From the NCBI GenBank assembly GCA_048976805.1, contig JBHGUR010000113.1, positions 3,594 through 67,593 of the forward strand: a stretch of DNA of 64,000 nucleotides. Reading direction: 5' to 3'. Shown here piece after piece: positions 17,917 through 26,413 of this stretch (position 1 is the stretch's first letter; each line of letters opens with the position of its first letter). The position numbers were made by a program, and so were the translations under genes. A model generated the notes under the pieces. It saw only the letters and a program-made list of their open reading frames with translations. It was not told the DNA's origin and searched no databases. Source of the DNA: Ectobacillus sp048976805 (lineage in GTDB: Bacteria > Bacillota > Bacilli > Bacillales > Bacillaceae_G).

Positions 17917-18913
17917 ACGGAGCCATTTAACAGAGCAGGAGGTATATGAGGCTGGCTTGCAAATGCTGGCCGGAACGGTATCGGAAAATGAAATCGCCGC
18001 GTTTTTAGTAAGTTTAAAAACAAAAGGCGAAACGCCGGAGGAAATATACGGGCTTGTCCGTGCCCTGCGCGAAAAGGCGGTTCCATTTTCCAAGCGCATT
18101 GTAGGAGCGATGGATAATTGCGGCACGGGCGGAGACGGGGCGCAAACGTTTAATATTAGCACGACAACAGCCTTTGTGCTTGCCGGAGCCGGCGTGAAGG
18201 TGGCAAAGCACGGAAATCGGGCTGTTTCGAGCAAAACGGGAAGCGCCGATGTATTGGAATTGCTTGGCGTGAATATTAGCTGTCCGCCGGAACGGATTGA
18301 ACATTTGCTGGAGACGGTTGGCATCGCCTTTTTGTTCGCTCCGTCCGTCCATCCGTCGTTAAAAACGATTATGAAGGTAAGAAGAGAACTCAATGTCCCG
18401 ACGATTTTCAATTTTATCGGGCCGTTAACAAATCCGGTTGATTTGGAAACCCAGCTTGTCGGCATTTACAAACGGGAAATGCTCGTTCCAATTGCTGAGG
18501 TGCTGCAAAAAATTGGCCGCAAGCGGGCGGTTGTGTTAAACGGAAGCGGCTTTTTGGATGAAGCGTCCTTGCAGGGCGAGAATTATATCGCGCTGTTAGA
18601 TGGAGGGAAGATTGAAGAAATCGTGATTCATCCTGGCGATTTTGGTTTTCAAACGTGCACAAACGATATGATTCGCGGCGGCGCGCCGAAGGAAAATGCG
18701 GCGATTACGCTTGCAGTGCTAGAGGGAGAAGCGGGGCCGCACCGTGATACGGTCTTGCTGAATGCGGCGCTGGCGCTGTTTGCAAACGGAAAAGCGAAAA
18801 CGATTGAAGATGGCGTGATGCTTGCCAAAGAGAGCATTGATTCAGGGGCGGCGCTTAACAAGCTGCGGCTGCTTGCGGAAAAAAGCAATGAAATGATTGA
18901 AGAGGTGAAATAA
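17888..18913 (+). CDS. trpD: Anthranilate phosphoribosyltransferase
   Basis: 341 residues. PRPP-binding GTGGDGAQTFNISTTTA at ~79-95 and the anthranilate/Mg region KHGNRAVSSKTGSADVLE follow an N-terminal helical domain. It transfers the phosphoribosyl group of PRPP to anthranilate, the second step of the pathway. AAAAGGGGG lies before the ATG inside the end of trpG, so the two are translationally coupled. Confidence 0.95.
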   Translation: MNRYLRKLIERSHLTEQEVYEAGLQMLAGTVSENEIAAFLVSLKTKGETPEEIYGLVRALREKAVPFSKRIVGAMDNCGTGGDGAQTFNISTTTAFVLAGAGVKVAKHGNRAVSSKTGSADVLELLGVNISCPPERIEHLLETVGIAFLFAPSVHPSLKTIMKVRRELNVPTIFNFIGPLTNPVDLETQLVGIYKREMLVPIAEVLQKIGRKRAVVLNGSGFLDEASLQGENYIALLDGGKIEEIVIHPGDFGFQTCTNDMIRGGAPKENAAITLAVLEGEAGPHRDTVLLNAALALFANGKAKTIEDGVMLAKESIDSGAALNKLRLLAEKSNEMIEEVK

Positions 18914-19675
18914 ATGGGTACGATTTTAGAACGGATTATCGCACAAAAGAAGATTGAAGTGCAGGAGTTAACGGAACGGGAAGCGTTGACAGCAGAACGC
19001 AAGCACCATCCTTCTCTTGTTGAAAAGCTAAGAACAAACAAAATGACCATCATTTCCGAAATTAAGCGGGCATCGCCGTCCAAAGGGGATTTTAACTTGG
19101 GTGTTGACATTGAAAAACAGGCAAGATCGTATGAAACGTTAGGGGCGGGAGCGATTTCAGTATTGACGGATGCGCCGTTTTTTAAAGGCTCTTTCGCCGA
19201 TTTGCAAAAAGCGCGCGGCGTTGTTGATGTGCCGCTGCTATGCAAGGATTTTGTAATAGATGAAGCGCAAATCCGCAAAGCGAACATGATGGGGGCGGAT
19301 ATCATTTTATTGATTGTCGCGGCGTTGTCGCCGGCGCGGTTGCAGGAGCTGTATTTGTACGCGGGGCAGCTTGGGTTGGAGGTTATTGTCGAGGTGCATG
19401 ACGAGCAGGAACTGGAAACCGCACTTTCCATTCAGCCGGAAATCATCGGGGTAAATAACCGCAATTTAAAAACATTTGAAGTCGACCTTGGCACGACAGA
19501 GCGGCTGGCGGGCAAAATTAACGAAGCGGGCGTGCTGCTCATTAGCGAGAGCGGCATAAAAACGCGGGAAGACGTTATCCGGGTGCAGCAAGCAGGCGCA
19601 AAAGGAATTCTTGTCGGAGAGGCGTTTATGACGGCAGATTCTTTACAAGAACTGTTTCAGGCGCTGCAGGTGTAG
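18914..19675 (+). CDS. trpC: Indole-3-glycerol phosphate synthase
   Basis: 253 residues, TIM barrel. Catalytic lysine motifs SEIKRASPSKGDF and LLCKDFVID, plus VIVEVHDEQE, VNNRNLKTFEVD and LISESGIKTREDV. It forms indole-3-glycerol phosphate from the carboxyphenylamino-deoxyribulose phosphate made by TrpF. The start directly follows the trpD stop without a gap. Confidence 0.95.
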   Translation: MGTILERIIAQKKIEVQELTEREALTAERKHHPSLVEKLRTNKMTIISEIKRASPSKGDFNLGVDIEKQARSYETLGAGAISVLTDAPFFKGSFADLQKARGVVDVPLLCKDFVIDEAQIRKANMMGADIILLIVAALSPARLQELYLYAGQLGLEVIVEVHDEQELETALSIQPEIIGVNNRNLKTFEVDLGTTERLAGKINEAGVLLISESGIKTREDVIRVQQAGAKGILVGEAFMTADSLQELFQALQV

Positions 19676-19678
19676 GCG

Positions 19679-20284
19679 ATGAAGGTAAAGGTTTGCGGAA
19701 TAAGCGATGTGAAAACAGCGCTTGCGGCATGTGAATATGGAGCGGACGCGCTTGGTTTTGTTTTTGCCCCAAGCAAACGGCAAGTCACACCGGAAGAGGC
19801 GCGGGATATCATTTTACAGCTGCCAGCCAGTGTTTTGAAAATCGGCGTGTTCGTCAATGAAGCAATCGAGCGTGTTACACATATTTTCCATTACTGCGGG
19901 CTTGATTACGTGCAGCTGCATGGAGATGAGGATGCGGAGTATTGTAAAAAACTGAATCTTCCGTCTATAAAAGCGTGCGGCATCGCATCCGGGGCGGATG
20001 TAGCGCGGGCGCTTATGTATGAAACAGATTACATCCTGTTTGACAGCCCAAAAGGCGCGTATTACGGCGGAAATGGAACAACATTTTCATGGGAGCTGCT
20101 GCGAGGCGTCTCCGCCAAACGCCGCATCATTTTGGCAGGCGGGCTGGGCGCCCATAACGTGCAGCAGGCAATCGGGCTGGTCCGGCCGTATATGGTCGAT
20201 GCAAGCAGCAGCCTTGAAACAGACGGAAAAAAGGATTTTGAAAAAATACAGCATTTTATTGAAAAAGTGAAGGAGTGTTCTTAA
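19679..20284 (+). CDS. trpF: Phosphoribosylanthranilate isomerase
   Basis: 201 residues, small TIM barrel: catalytic KVCGI (Cys) at the N-terminus, ALGFVFAPSKR, VQLHGDED, ILFDSPKGAYYGGNGTTFSW and ILAGGLGAHNV. It catalyses the Amadori rearrangement preceding TrpC. Three bases separate it from trpC, and its stop touches the trpB start. Confidence 0.94.
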   Translation: MKVKVCGISDVKTALAACEYGADALGFVFAPSKRQVTPEEARDIILQLPASVLKIGVFVNEAIERVTHIFHYCGLDYVQLHGDEDAEYCKKLNLPSIKACGIASGADVARALMYETDYILFDSPKGAYYGGNGTTFSWELLRGVSAKRRIILAGGLGAHNVQQAIGLVRPYMVDASSSLETDGKKDFEKIQHFIEKVKECS

Positions 20285-21481
20285 ATGAAACATTATGCAT
20301 ACCCTGACGCAGCCGGCCATTACGGCATTTACGGCGGCCGCTATGTTCCAGAAACATTGATGCAGGCCGTATTAGAGCTGGAGGCTGCTTATGAAGAAGC
20401 GATGAAGGACCAAGCGTTTCTTGATAAACTCAATTATTATTTAGAAACGTACGTCGGAAGGCAAACGCCGCTTTATTTTGCAGAAAATGTAACGAACCGC
20501 CTTGGCGGGGCGAAAATTTATTTAAAGCGAGAGGATTTAAACCATACTGGCGCCCATAAAATCAATAATACAATCGGGCAAGCGCTGCTTGCTGTGCGGA
20601 TGGGCAAAAAGAAGGTGGTTGCCGAAACGGGAGCCGGACAGCATGGCGTGGCAACCGCAACGGTTTGCGCGCTGCTTGGGCTGGAGTGCGTAATTTTTAT
20701 GGGGGAGGAAGACATTCGGCGCCAAAAACTGAACGTATTTCGGATGGAACTGCTTGGCGCGAAGGTTATCGGCGTTTCTTCCGGCAGCGCGACGTTAAAG
20801 GATGCGGTGAACGAGGCGCTTCGCTACTGGGTGACAAATGTGCAGGATACGCACTATATTATGGGCTCTGTGTTGGGGCCGCATCCATTTCCGCAAATGG
20901 TGCGGGATTTTCAAAGCGTAATCGGCAAGGAAACGAAGCAGCAGTATATGGCGGCGGAAGGAAAGCTGCCGGAAGCGGTCATTGCTTGTGTAGGCGGCGG
21001 CAGCAATGCGATGGGGATGTTTTATCCGTTTATCGGGGATGAAGAAGTAAAGCTGTACGGCGTAGAAGCAGCCGGTGCGGGGGTCGATACAGAGAAGCAT
21101 GCGGCAACATTGACAAAGGGAAAGATCGGCGTGTTGCACGGTTCGATGATGTATTTGCTGCAGGATGATGACGGCCAAATTCAAGAGGCGCATTCGATTT
21201 CTGCCGGGCTTGATTATCCGGGCGTCGGGCCGGAGCATAGCTTATTAAAGGATTTAAAGCGTGCCGAGTATCATTCTGTTACCGATCAAGAGGCGTTAGC
21301 GGCATTTCAATTATTGTCCCGCACGGAAGGAATTATTCCGGCTCTCGAAAGCTCTCACGCGGTGGCGTTCGCGTTGAAGCTCGCGCCGCAAATGCAGCCG
21401 GATGAGGGAATTGTTATTTGTTTATCGGGCCGCGGCGATAAGGATGTAGAAAGCGTAAGGCAGCATTTAGGAGGGATGTAA
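20285..21481 (+). CDS. trpB: Tryptophan synthase beta chain
   Basis: 398 residues, PLP enzyme. The Schiff-base lysine is in HTGAHKINNTIGQA; the glycine loop CVGGGSNAMGMF binds the PLP phosphate; AETGAGQHGVATAT is the substrate loop. It joins indole and serine to tryptophan in an alpha2-beta2 complex with TrpA. Starts immediately after the trpF stop, with AAGGAG upstream. Confidence 0.96.
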   Translation: MKHYAYPDAAGHYGIYGGRYVPETLMQAVLELEAAYEEAMKDQAFLDKLNYYLETYVGRQTPLYFAENVTNRLGGAKIYLKREDLNHTGAHKINNTIGQALLAVRMGKKKVVAETGAGQHGVATATVCALLGLECVIFMGEEDIRRQKLNVFRMELLGAKVIGVSSGSATLKDAVNEALRYWVTNVQDTHYIMGSVLGPHPFPQMVRDFQSVIGKETKQQYMAAEGKLPEAVIACVGGGSNAMGMFYPFIGDEEVKLYGVEAAGAGVDTEKHAATLTKGKIGVLHGSMMYLLQDDDGQIQEAHSISAGLDYPGVGPEHSLLKDLKRAEYHSVTDQEALAAFQLLSRTEGIIPALESSHAVAFALKLAPQMQPDEGIVICLSGRGDKDVESVRQHLGGM

Positions 21482-21482
21482 A

Positions 21483-22265
21483 ATGGCAAAAATGCGGACA
21501 GTATTCACGGAACTGCAAAAACAAAACAAAAAAGCGTTCGTGCCGTACATTATGGCCGGGGACGGCGGCATGGAGAAGTTTAAGGAAAATATTATGTTTC
21601 TCGACCAGGCCGGCGCCAGCGTGCTGGAAATCGGAATTCCGTTTTCCGATCCGGTAGCCGACGGCCCGACAATTCAGCGCGCCGGCAAACGGGCGTTGGA
21701 GAGCGGCACAACATTGGATGGGATTTTTCAAGCTTTAGCGGAGGTGCGCCCGCTTGTATCTGTTCCATTTGTGCTGATGACATATTTAAATCCGATTCTT
21801 GCGTTTGGAAAAGAGCGGTTTGTACAGTGCTGCATCGAAGCCGGAGTAGACGGTTTGATTATTCCGGACTTGCCGTTTGAAGAAAAAGAAATTATACATC
21901 CGTTGCTAAAAGAAGCGGAGATCTCGTTAATTCAGCTTGTCACGCTGACAAGCCCGCCCGAGCGCCTCCAAAAAATCGCAAGCGAAGCGGAAGGCTTTTT
22001 ATATGCGGTAACGGTGACCGGTGTAACAGGGGCAAGACGGGAGTTTCAAGACAGCTTGTACGGGTATTTGCAGCAAGTAAAAAAGATAAGCTCTATTCCG
22101 GTGCTGGCCGGGTTTGGCATTTCCGAGCCGGAGCAGGCGCGCGAGGTTGCGGCCGCTTGCGACGGCGTTGTCGTCGGTAGCCGTATTATCGATTTGTTGG
22201 AGGAACAGCGGCAAGTTGATATTCAGCGTCTGATTGCCGGCTTGAACAGCTATTCTTATAGATAA
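21483..22265 (+). CDS. trpA: Tryptophan synthase alpha chain
   Basis: 260 residues, TIM barrel. Catalytic Glu in VLEIGIPFSDPVADGPTIQ (with the conserved Asp following), GLIIPDLPFEE and GFGISEPEQ. It cleaves indole-3-glycerol phosphate to indole, which is channelled to TrpB. It lies one base after trpB and is the last gene of the operon, ending 5 bases before a near-perfect hairpin. Confidence 0.95.
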   Translation: MAKMRTVFTELQKQNKKAFVPYIMAGDGGMEKFKENIMFLDQAGASVLEIGIPFSDPVADGPTIQRAGKRALESGTTLDGIFQALAEVRPLVSVPFVLMTYLNPILAFGKERFVQCCIEAGVDGLIIPDLPFEEKEIIHPLLKEAEISLIQLVTLTSPPERLQKIASEAEGFLYAVTVTGVTGARREFQDSLYGYLQQVKKISSIPVLAGFGISEPEQAREVAAACDGVVVGSRIIDLLEEQRQVDIQRLIAGLNSYSYR

Positions 22266-22269
22266 GACA

Positions 22270-22300
22270 CACAAAGCACGGGGGTACCCCGTGCTTTGTG
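22270..22300 (+). terminator. Hairpin ending the trp operon
   Basis: CACAAAGCACGGGG pairs with CCCCGTGCTTTGTG around a tiny loop. The T-run after it is missing (CAATGATT follows), so it may be a weak terminator or mainly a 3' mRNA stabiliser. Confidence 0.6.
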
Positions 22301-22311
22301 CAATGATTGAA

Positions 22312-22440
22312 CCCTGATTTTTGTTATGTAGAAGAAAACGTCGGCGGCACTCGCTTCCTCTCTCCGGTTTTCCATCGCGTGGGGCAGGCATAGGTTTTGA
22401 CCGCTCCTATGCATGGCCAGATACCCTCTCCCCATTATAA
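22312..22440 (-). repeat. Interspersed repeat R1, copy e
   Basis: Reverse orientation: TTATGTAGAAGAAAACG, CTTCCTCTCTCCGGTTTTCC, GGGGCAGGCATAGGTTTTGA, CTATGCATGGCCAGATA, CCTCTCCCC. First of three R1 copies within 630 bp. Confidence 0.7.
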
Positions 22441-22446
22441 AATCCC

Positions 22447-22660
22447 GATTTTTCTCCACTATATATCCAACTTATAATTTGGAAATCTACCTTGCGGCTA
22501 TGTAGAATAACCAGCAACTTGTACTTGCTTTCTCTCTTTGGTTTTCCGTTGCATGGGGCAGGCATAGGTTTTGACCGCTTCTATGCATAGCCGGATATTC
22601 TCTCCCTTTTCAAAAGAAAGGTTTTATGTTGTTTTTTTAACTTGTATTTATATATCGTTA
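22447..22660 (-). repeat. Interspersed repeat R1, copy f (full length)
   Basis: Full unit including the outer A/T-rich arms (CCAACTTATAATTTGG on one side, AAAGGTTTTATGTT on the other). Core: CTTTCTCTCTTTGGTTTTCC, GGGGCAGGCATAGGTTTTGA, CTATGCATAGCCGGATA. Confidence 0.75.
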
Positions 22661-22747
22661 TTCTTAATAATCTGTAATAAAACTGTATCCATATTTAACA
22701 AACTGTTATATAATAGTTTATAACTTATGCGGGATGCAAACCTTCTA

Positions 22748-22940
22748 TATATATCCAATTTATTATTTGGACATATATATCGCGGCTAAGGAGAACAAAT
22801 AGCAACTTGTACTTGCTTCCTCTCTCTGGTTTTCCGTCGCATGGGGCAGGAATAGGTTTTGACCGCTTCTATGCATAGCCGGATGCTCTCTCCCCTTTCA
22901 AAAGAAAGGTTTTATGTTCTTTTTTAACTTGTATTTATAT
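22748..22940 (-). repeat. Interspersed repeat R1, copy g (full length)
   Basis: Almost identical to copy f: CCAATTTATTATTTGG arm, CTTCCTCTCTCTGGTTTTCC, GGGGCAGGAATAGGTTTTGA, GCATAGCCGGATGCTCTCTC, AAAGGTTTTATGTTC. It abuts the next MITE within 5 bp. Confidence 0.75.
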
Positions 22941-22944
22941 AAAA

Positions 22945-23071
22945 GGCTCTGTTAAATTTGATTGTTGATTTTCCACTACAGGCGGACGCTTTCTGCGGAC
23001 GGGGCCGAGCCGCTTTTCCCGCTGGAGTCGCCGTTTTTCGTTCCAAATCAACATTAGCCTTTAACAGAGCC
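22945..23071. mobile_element. MITE with GGCTCTGTTAAA ends, copy 2
   Basis: 127 bp, ends GGCTCTGTTAAATTTG and CCTTTAACAGAGCC, flanked by a perfect 8-bp duplication ATATAAAA. Same orientation as copy 1. It lies 29 bases before the lactate permease start, so the permease promoter must be inside or upstream of it. Confidence 0.9.
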
Positions 23072-23100
23072 ATATAAAAAAGATAGAGAAGGTGATACAT

Positions 23101-24603
23101 ATGGAAACTTTCATTGCGCTTAGTCCGATTTTTAGCATCTTTTTATTTTTGTTTTTACTCAAACAAACCTCGTTGCGCGCTGCTGTTTTGTCGTATATCG
23201 TGACGCTTTTCGTTGTCCTGCTATATCCGTCTTTTCAGATTGGAACAAATGTAATTGGATATGCAACGATAAAGGGGGCGCTCATTTGCTTCGTCGTCGG
23301 ATACGTTTTGTTTTTCGGCATTTTTTTATTTCACCTTATGAATAAAATCGGAGGCATTTCTTCAATCGGCTCCTTCATTTCATCAGTTACAAACGATAGA
23401 TTAATGCAGACGCTGCTATTGTGTTTTGGCTTATGCCCGCTCATCGAATCGGCAAGCGGTTTTGGCATCGGCTTTATGGTGGCCGCGCCCATTTTTTTAT
23501 CGCTCGGATATCCGCCGTTTCAAGCGGCGTTATTGTCATTTATCGGTTTGCTGGCAAGCTCATGGGGGGCGCTGGCGACTGGAACGATTATTGGCTCGCA
23601 GCTTGTAGAAATGCCTCTTGTGGAAATGGGGACGGGAACAGCAATCTTAAGCGCGCCCGTATTTGCTTACTTCATCATTGCCGCCCTATACATAGTAGGC
23701 GGCTGGAGCGCGCTAAAGCAAAAGTGGAAGGAAGCCGGCATGTTCTTTCTATTATTCTCATTATCTATTTTTCTCTTTAGCAAGTTTATTAGTGTAGAGC
23801 TGGCCGGGGTGCTTGCTTCGATTATTACGACGTCATTCGGTCTAGGCGTCATTAAAGCGAACGCGGCTAAACAAAATGACGTATATTCGCAGCACGCCGC
23901 CGCTGTTTCAGCGGAGAAGGACGGAACTATTTTTAAAATTTTAAGCCCGTATTTATTTTTAACAGTATGTATTTTGCTATCCCGTCTTGTGCCATCCTTG
24001 CAGCATACGCTCCATTCTTATTTCATACTTGACTTGCCTTCTTATTCCTACAAGCTTGAATTACTGTATTCACCTGGTTTTTGGCTTGGTGTGACTTGTT
24101 TATTTACGATTATATTGTTTCGGGTTTCGCCGCGTATCGTAAAGGAATCTCTTATTCTTACTATAAAGCAATGGATTCCGTTCGCGGTTACAACGACGAT
24201 GTTCATCGCAGTTTCAGAGATTATGGGAGAAGCGGGGATGCACCAATTGCTTGCTAAGGCGGCCGGAGAAGCGTTTGGGCAGGCGTTTATTTTGATCGCG
24301 CCGTTTATTGGGGCAATCGGCGGCTTTTTGACAGGAAGCAATGCCGGCTCTAACGCAATGTTTATTAAGCTGCAAATGCAAACGGCGCAAAACATCGGTC
24401 TGCCGTGGCAAGCGATTACGATGAGCCATAATGCAAGCTCTTCTATTTCCACAATTGCCTGTCCATCGCGGATTACCCTTGGCGTTTACTTATGCAACAT
24501 TCCATTTCGCGAAAACGAGCTGCTTCGCAAAACGGCGCTGCTTATATTGGGAGCGGTTCTGCTTATTGTGGCGGAAACGGCGATTTGGAGCTTTTTTTGG
24601 TGA
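23101..24603 (+). CDS. L-lactate permease family transporter
   Basis: 500 residues, 12-14 membrane segments, LctP/LldP family: LCPLIESASGFGIGFMVAAPIFLSLGYPPFQAALLSFIG near residue 115, GFLTGSNAGSNAMFIKLQ and MSHNASSSISTIACPSRITLG near 425-460 are family signatures. It imports L-lactate (or a related 2-hydroxyacid) with protons. ATG 23101 is preferred over GTG 23092 because AGAAGGTGAT gives the right spacing. No lut/ldh genes are adjacent. Expression may depend on the MITE just upstream. Confidence 0.85.
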   Translation: METFIALSPIFSIFLFLFLLKQTSLRAAVLSYIVTLFVVLLYPSFQIGTNVIGYATIKGALICFVVGYVLFFGIFLFHLMNKIGGISSIGSFISSVTNDRLMQTLLLCFGLCPLIESASGFGIGFMVAAPIFLSLGYPPFQAALLSFIGLLASSWGALATGTIIGSQLVEMPLVEMGTGTAILSAPVFAYFIIAALYIVGGWSALKQKWKEAGMFFLLFSLSIFLFSKFISVELAGVLASIITTSFGLGVIKANAAKQNDVYSQHAAAVSAEKDGTIFKILSPYLFLTVCILLSRLVPSLQHTLHSYFILDLPSYSYKLELLYSPGFWLGVTCLFTIILFRVSPRIVKESLILTIKQWIPFAVTTTMFIAVSEIMGEAGMHQLLAKAAGEAFGQAFILIAPFIGAIGGFLTGSNAGSNAMFIKLQMQTAQNIGLPWQAITMSHNASSSISTIACPSRITLGVYLCNIPFRENELLRKTALLILGAVLLIVAETAIWSFFW

Positions 24604-24734
24604 AATAAAAAACATAGCAATTGTGCTTATGTGTAAAATGGGAAAAAATTCAAATTATTGTTGGAGTTGCGAACAATCTAGAAGGCATGCCTGCTTTATA
24701 ATGATGGTAAACTGTTGCGAAAAGGGGAATCGCT

Positions 24735-25850
24735 ATGGAAAGTTCCACATTGGAAAAGTTAAAGCATGCAAATCGAAGTTCGTCTTTGCTAGAAACAACA
24801 AGCGGCCCGCGCCTTATCTTTTGGGAACTGACAGAAGGGTGCAACTTGCACTGCATTCACTGCCGCGCGGAGGCGCAGCCGGAACGCTCTCCAGAGGAAT
24901 TAACAACATTGGAGGCATATGATGTCATTGACCAAATTGCGGAATTTGCGAAACCAATTTTAATACTAACAGGAGGAGAGCCGCTTTATCGGCCCGACTT
25001 CTTTGATATCGCAAGCTATGCGAACCAAAAGGGCATTACATTGGCGATGGCCTCAAATGGCACGTTAATTACAGAAGAAATCGCCCGCAAAATTAAGAAT
25101 ACAGGCATCAAGCGGGTTGCCATCAGTATCGACGGACCGACTGCCGAGGTTCACGATAAGTTTCGCGGCTTGCCGGGTTCTTTGCAGCAGGCGCTGATTG
25201 GCGCTGGACATGTGAAGCAGCAAGGATTAGAGCTGCAGTTTAATATGACGATTACGACGCATAATGTTGATTATATGGAAAAAATGATTGAGCTCGCTAA
25301 GGATATGGAAGTTGATGCGCTTCATTTATTTATGCTTGTCCCGGTCGGCTGCGGCGTGCAAATCGCTGAAAGCAATATGCTAAGTGCAAAAAAATATGAA
25401 AAGGTATTAGAGTGGTTTTATGATCGTTCCCGTGAAGTCGATTTTGAAATGCGCGCGACATGCGCTCCACATTACTACCGGATTATGCGCCAAAAAGCGA
25501 AGGAATACGGCGAGAGAATTACAGTAAAAACGCACGGCATGGCCGCTGTTACAAAAGGGTGCTTGGCTGGAAGCGGCGTTTGTTTTATCTCTCATAAAGG
25601 AGAAGTTCGTCCGTGCGGCTATTTGCCGGTAACAGTTGGAGATATTCGTGAGGAGAGGCTCGAATCGATTTGGAACAACTCCGAAGTATTTAGGCAGCTG
25701 CGCAATCCGTATTTGCTTGGCGGTAAATGTGGGCTATGCGAATATATGAAGATATGCTCAGGCTGCCGCGCTCGCGCTTATTATGTAAAGGGCAGCTACT
25801 TGGCAGAGGAACCATACTGCATATATAAGCCAAAACCGCAGCGCATTTAA
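24735..25850 (+). CDS. Radical SAM/SPASM protein, NirJ/AhbC-D-like
   Basis: 371 residues. The SAM-binding cluster motif is CNLHCIHC at ~36-43 (CxxxCxxC), followed by LTGGEPLYRPDF and ISIDGPTAEVHDKFRG. The C-terminal SPASM region has cysteines in CLAGSGVC, RPCGYLPV and CGLCEYMKICSGCRARAY, enough for one or two auxiliary 4Fe-4S clusters. The pattern fits heme-pathway enzymes of the NirJ/AhbC/AhbD type (siroheme-derived tetrapyrrole modification). No other tetrapyrrole genes are adjacent, so a peptide-modifying SPASM role cannot be excluded. GAAAAGGGG precedes the ATG. Confidence 0.75.
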   Translation: MESSTLEKLKHANRSSSLLETTSGPRLIFWELTEGCNLHCIHCRAEAQPERSPEELTTLEAYDVIDQIAEFAKPILILTGGEPLYRPDFFDIASYANQKGITLAMASNGTLITEEIARKIKNTGIKRVAISIDGPTAEVHDKFRGLPGSLQQALIGAGHVKQQGLELQFNMTITTHNVDYMEKMIELAKDMEVDALHLFMLVPVGCGVQIAESNMLSAKKYEKVLEWFYDRSREVDFEMRATCAPHYYRIMRQKAKEYGERITVKTHGMAAVTKGCLAGSGVCFISHKGEVRPCGYLPVTVGDIREERLESIWNNSEVFRQLRNPYLLGGKCGLCEYMKICSGCRARAYYVKGSYLAEEPYCIYKPKPQRI

Positions 25851-25859
25851 CATGTAGAA

Positions 25860-25882
25860 AGGCTGACTGCATAGGTCAGCCT
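25860..25882. terminator. Convergent hairpin between radical SAM and hypothetical gene
   Basis: AGGCTGAC/GTCAGCCT with a 7-base loop, overlapping the end of the minus-strand gene. T-rich only on the minus-strand side (TTTCTAC), so activity in the plus direction is uncertain. Confidence 0.5.
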
Positions 25883-26180
25883 ATTTGCTTTGGAGCGCTT
25901 CTTGCTCTTTATATAATCGGTCTATCGTCGTCACGATCTCCATTACTTCATTTCTTTCCAAATAAATGGGCTCGGATTGGGCCCGCAGCAATACGGCTAC
26001 ATTGGAGCTGTGGATAAATAGTGTCCCGTATTCGCGCTTGATGTACAGCTTCGGTTCTTTTTCTTCCTCAAACAATATTTTCACAATTTCAACCGCCTTT
26101 GTGTCAAGCTTTGCTAACAATTGCTCATATTCCGCTTGCAGCCGCTTGAATTCCTCGCGTTTGATTTCCAACGCTTCCAC
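25881..26180 (-). CDS. Hypothetical protein with N-terminal coiled coil
   Basis: 99 residues. The first ~40 residues form a charged helix (LEIKREEFKRLQAEYEQLL) and the second half is beta-rich (LYIKREYGTLFIHSSNVAVLLRA). Starts at GTG 26180 with AAAGGAT upstream. I recognise no family. It may be a small cytoplasmic regulator, but nothing in the context says so. Confidence 0.6.
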   Translation of the reverse strand: MEALEIKREEFKRLQAEYEQLLAKLDTKAVEIVKILFEEEKEPKLYIKREYGTLFIHSSNVAVLLRAQSEPIYLERNEVMEIVTTIDRLYKEQEALQSK

Positions 26181-26413
26181 CGAAAATCATCCTTTCTTTG
26201 TTGTATGCAGCTTTTCTATTATAAAGGAGCAAATAAATCAAAACGCGATTATCATCAGAGTGAAGCGAAAATGTAAACGGGCTGTAACGGTTTTTTATGA
26301 TATGTAATGCGGCTTGTTTTGGATGAAGAGAGTAGAATGTTTAAAAAATTTGTGCTATTTTATATTAGTTATAGTATGGTTATATAAGCATGAGGAATAA
26401 AGGAGAAATAGGG

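Noticed and set aside
22270..22300. Perfect hairpin after trpA as a possible protein-binding operator
   Set aside because: Position 5 bases after the stop of the last operon gene makes a 3' hairpin/terminator the simpler explanation.
14286..22940. R1 copies as a CRISPR array
   Set aside because: Units are 120-200 bp, in both orientations, without regular spacers or cas genes.
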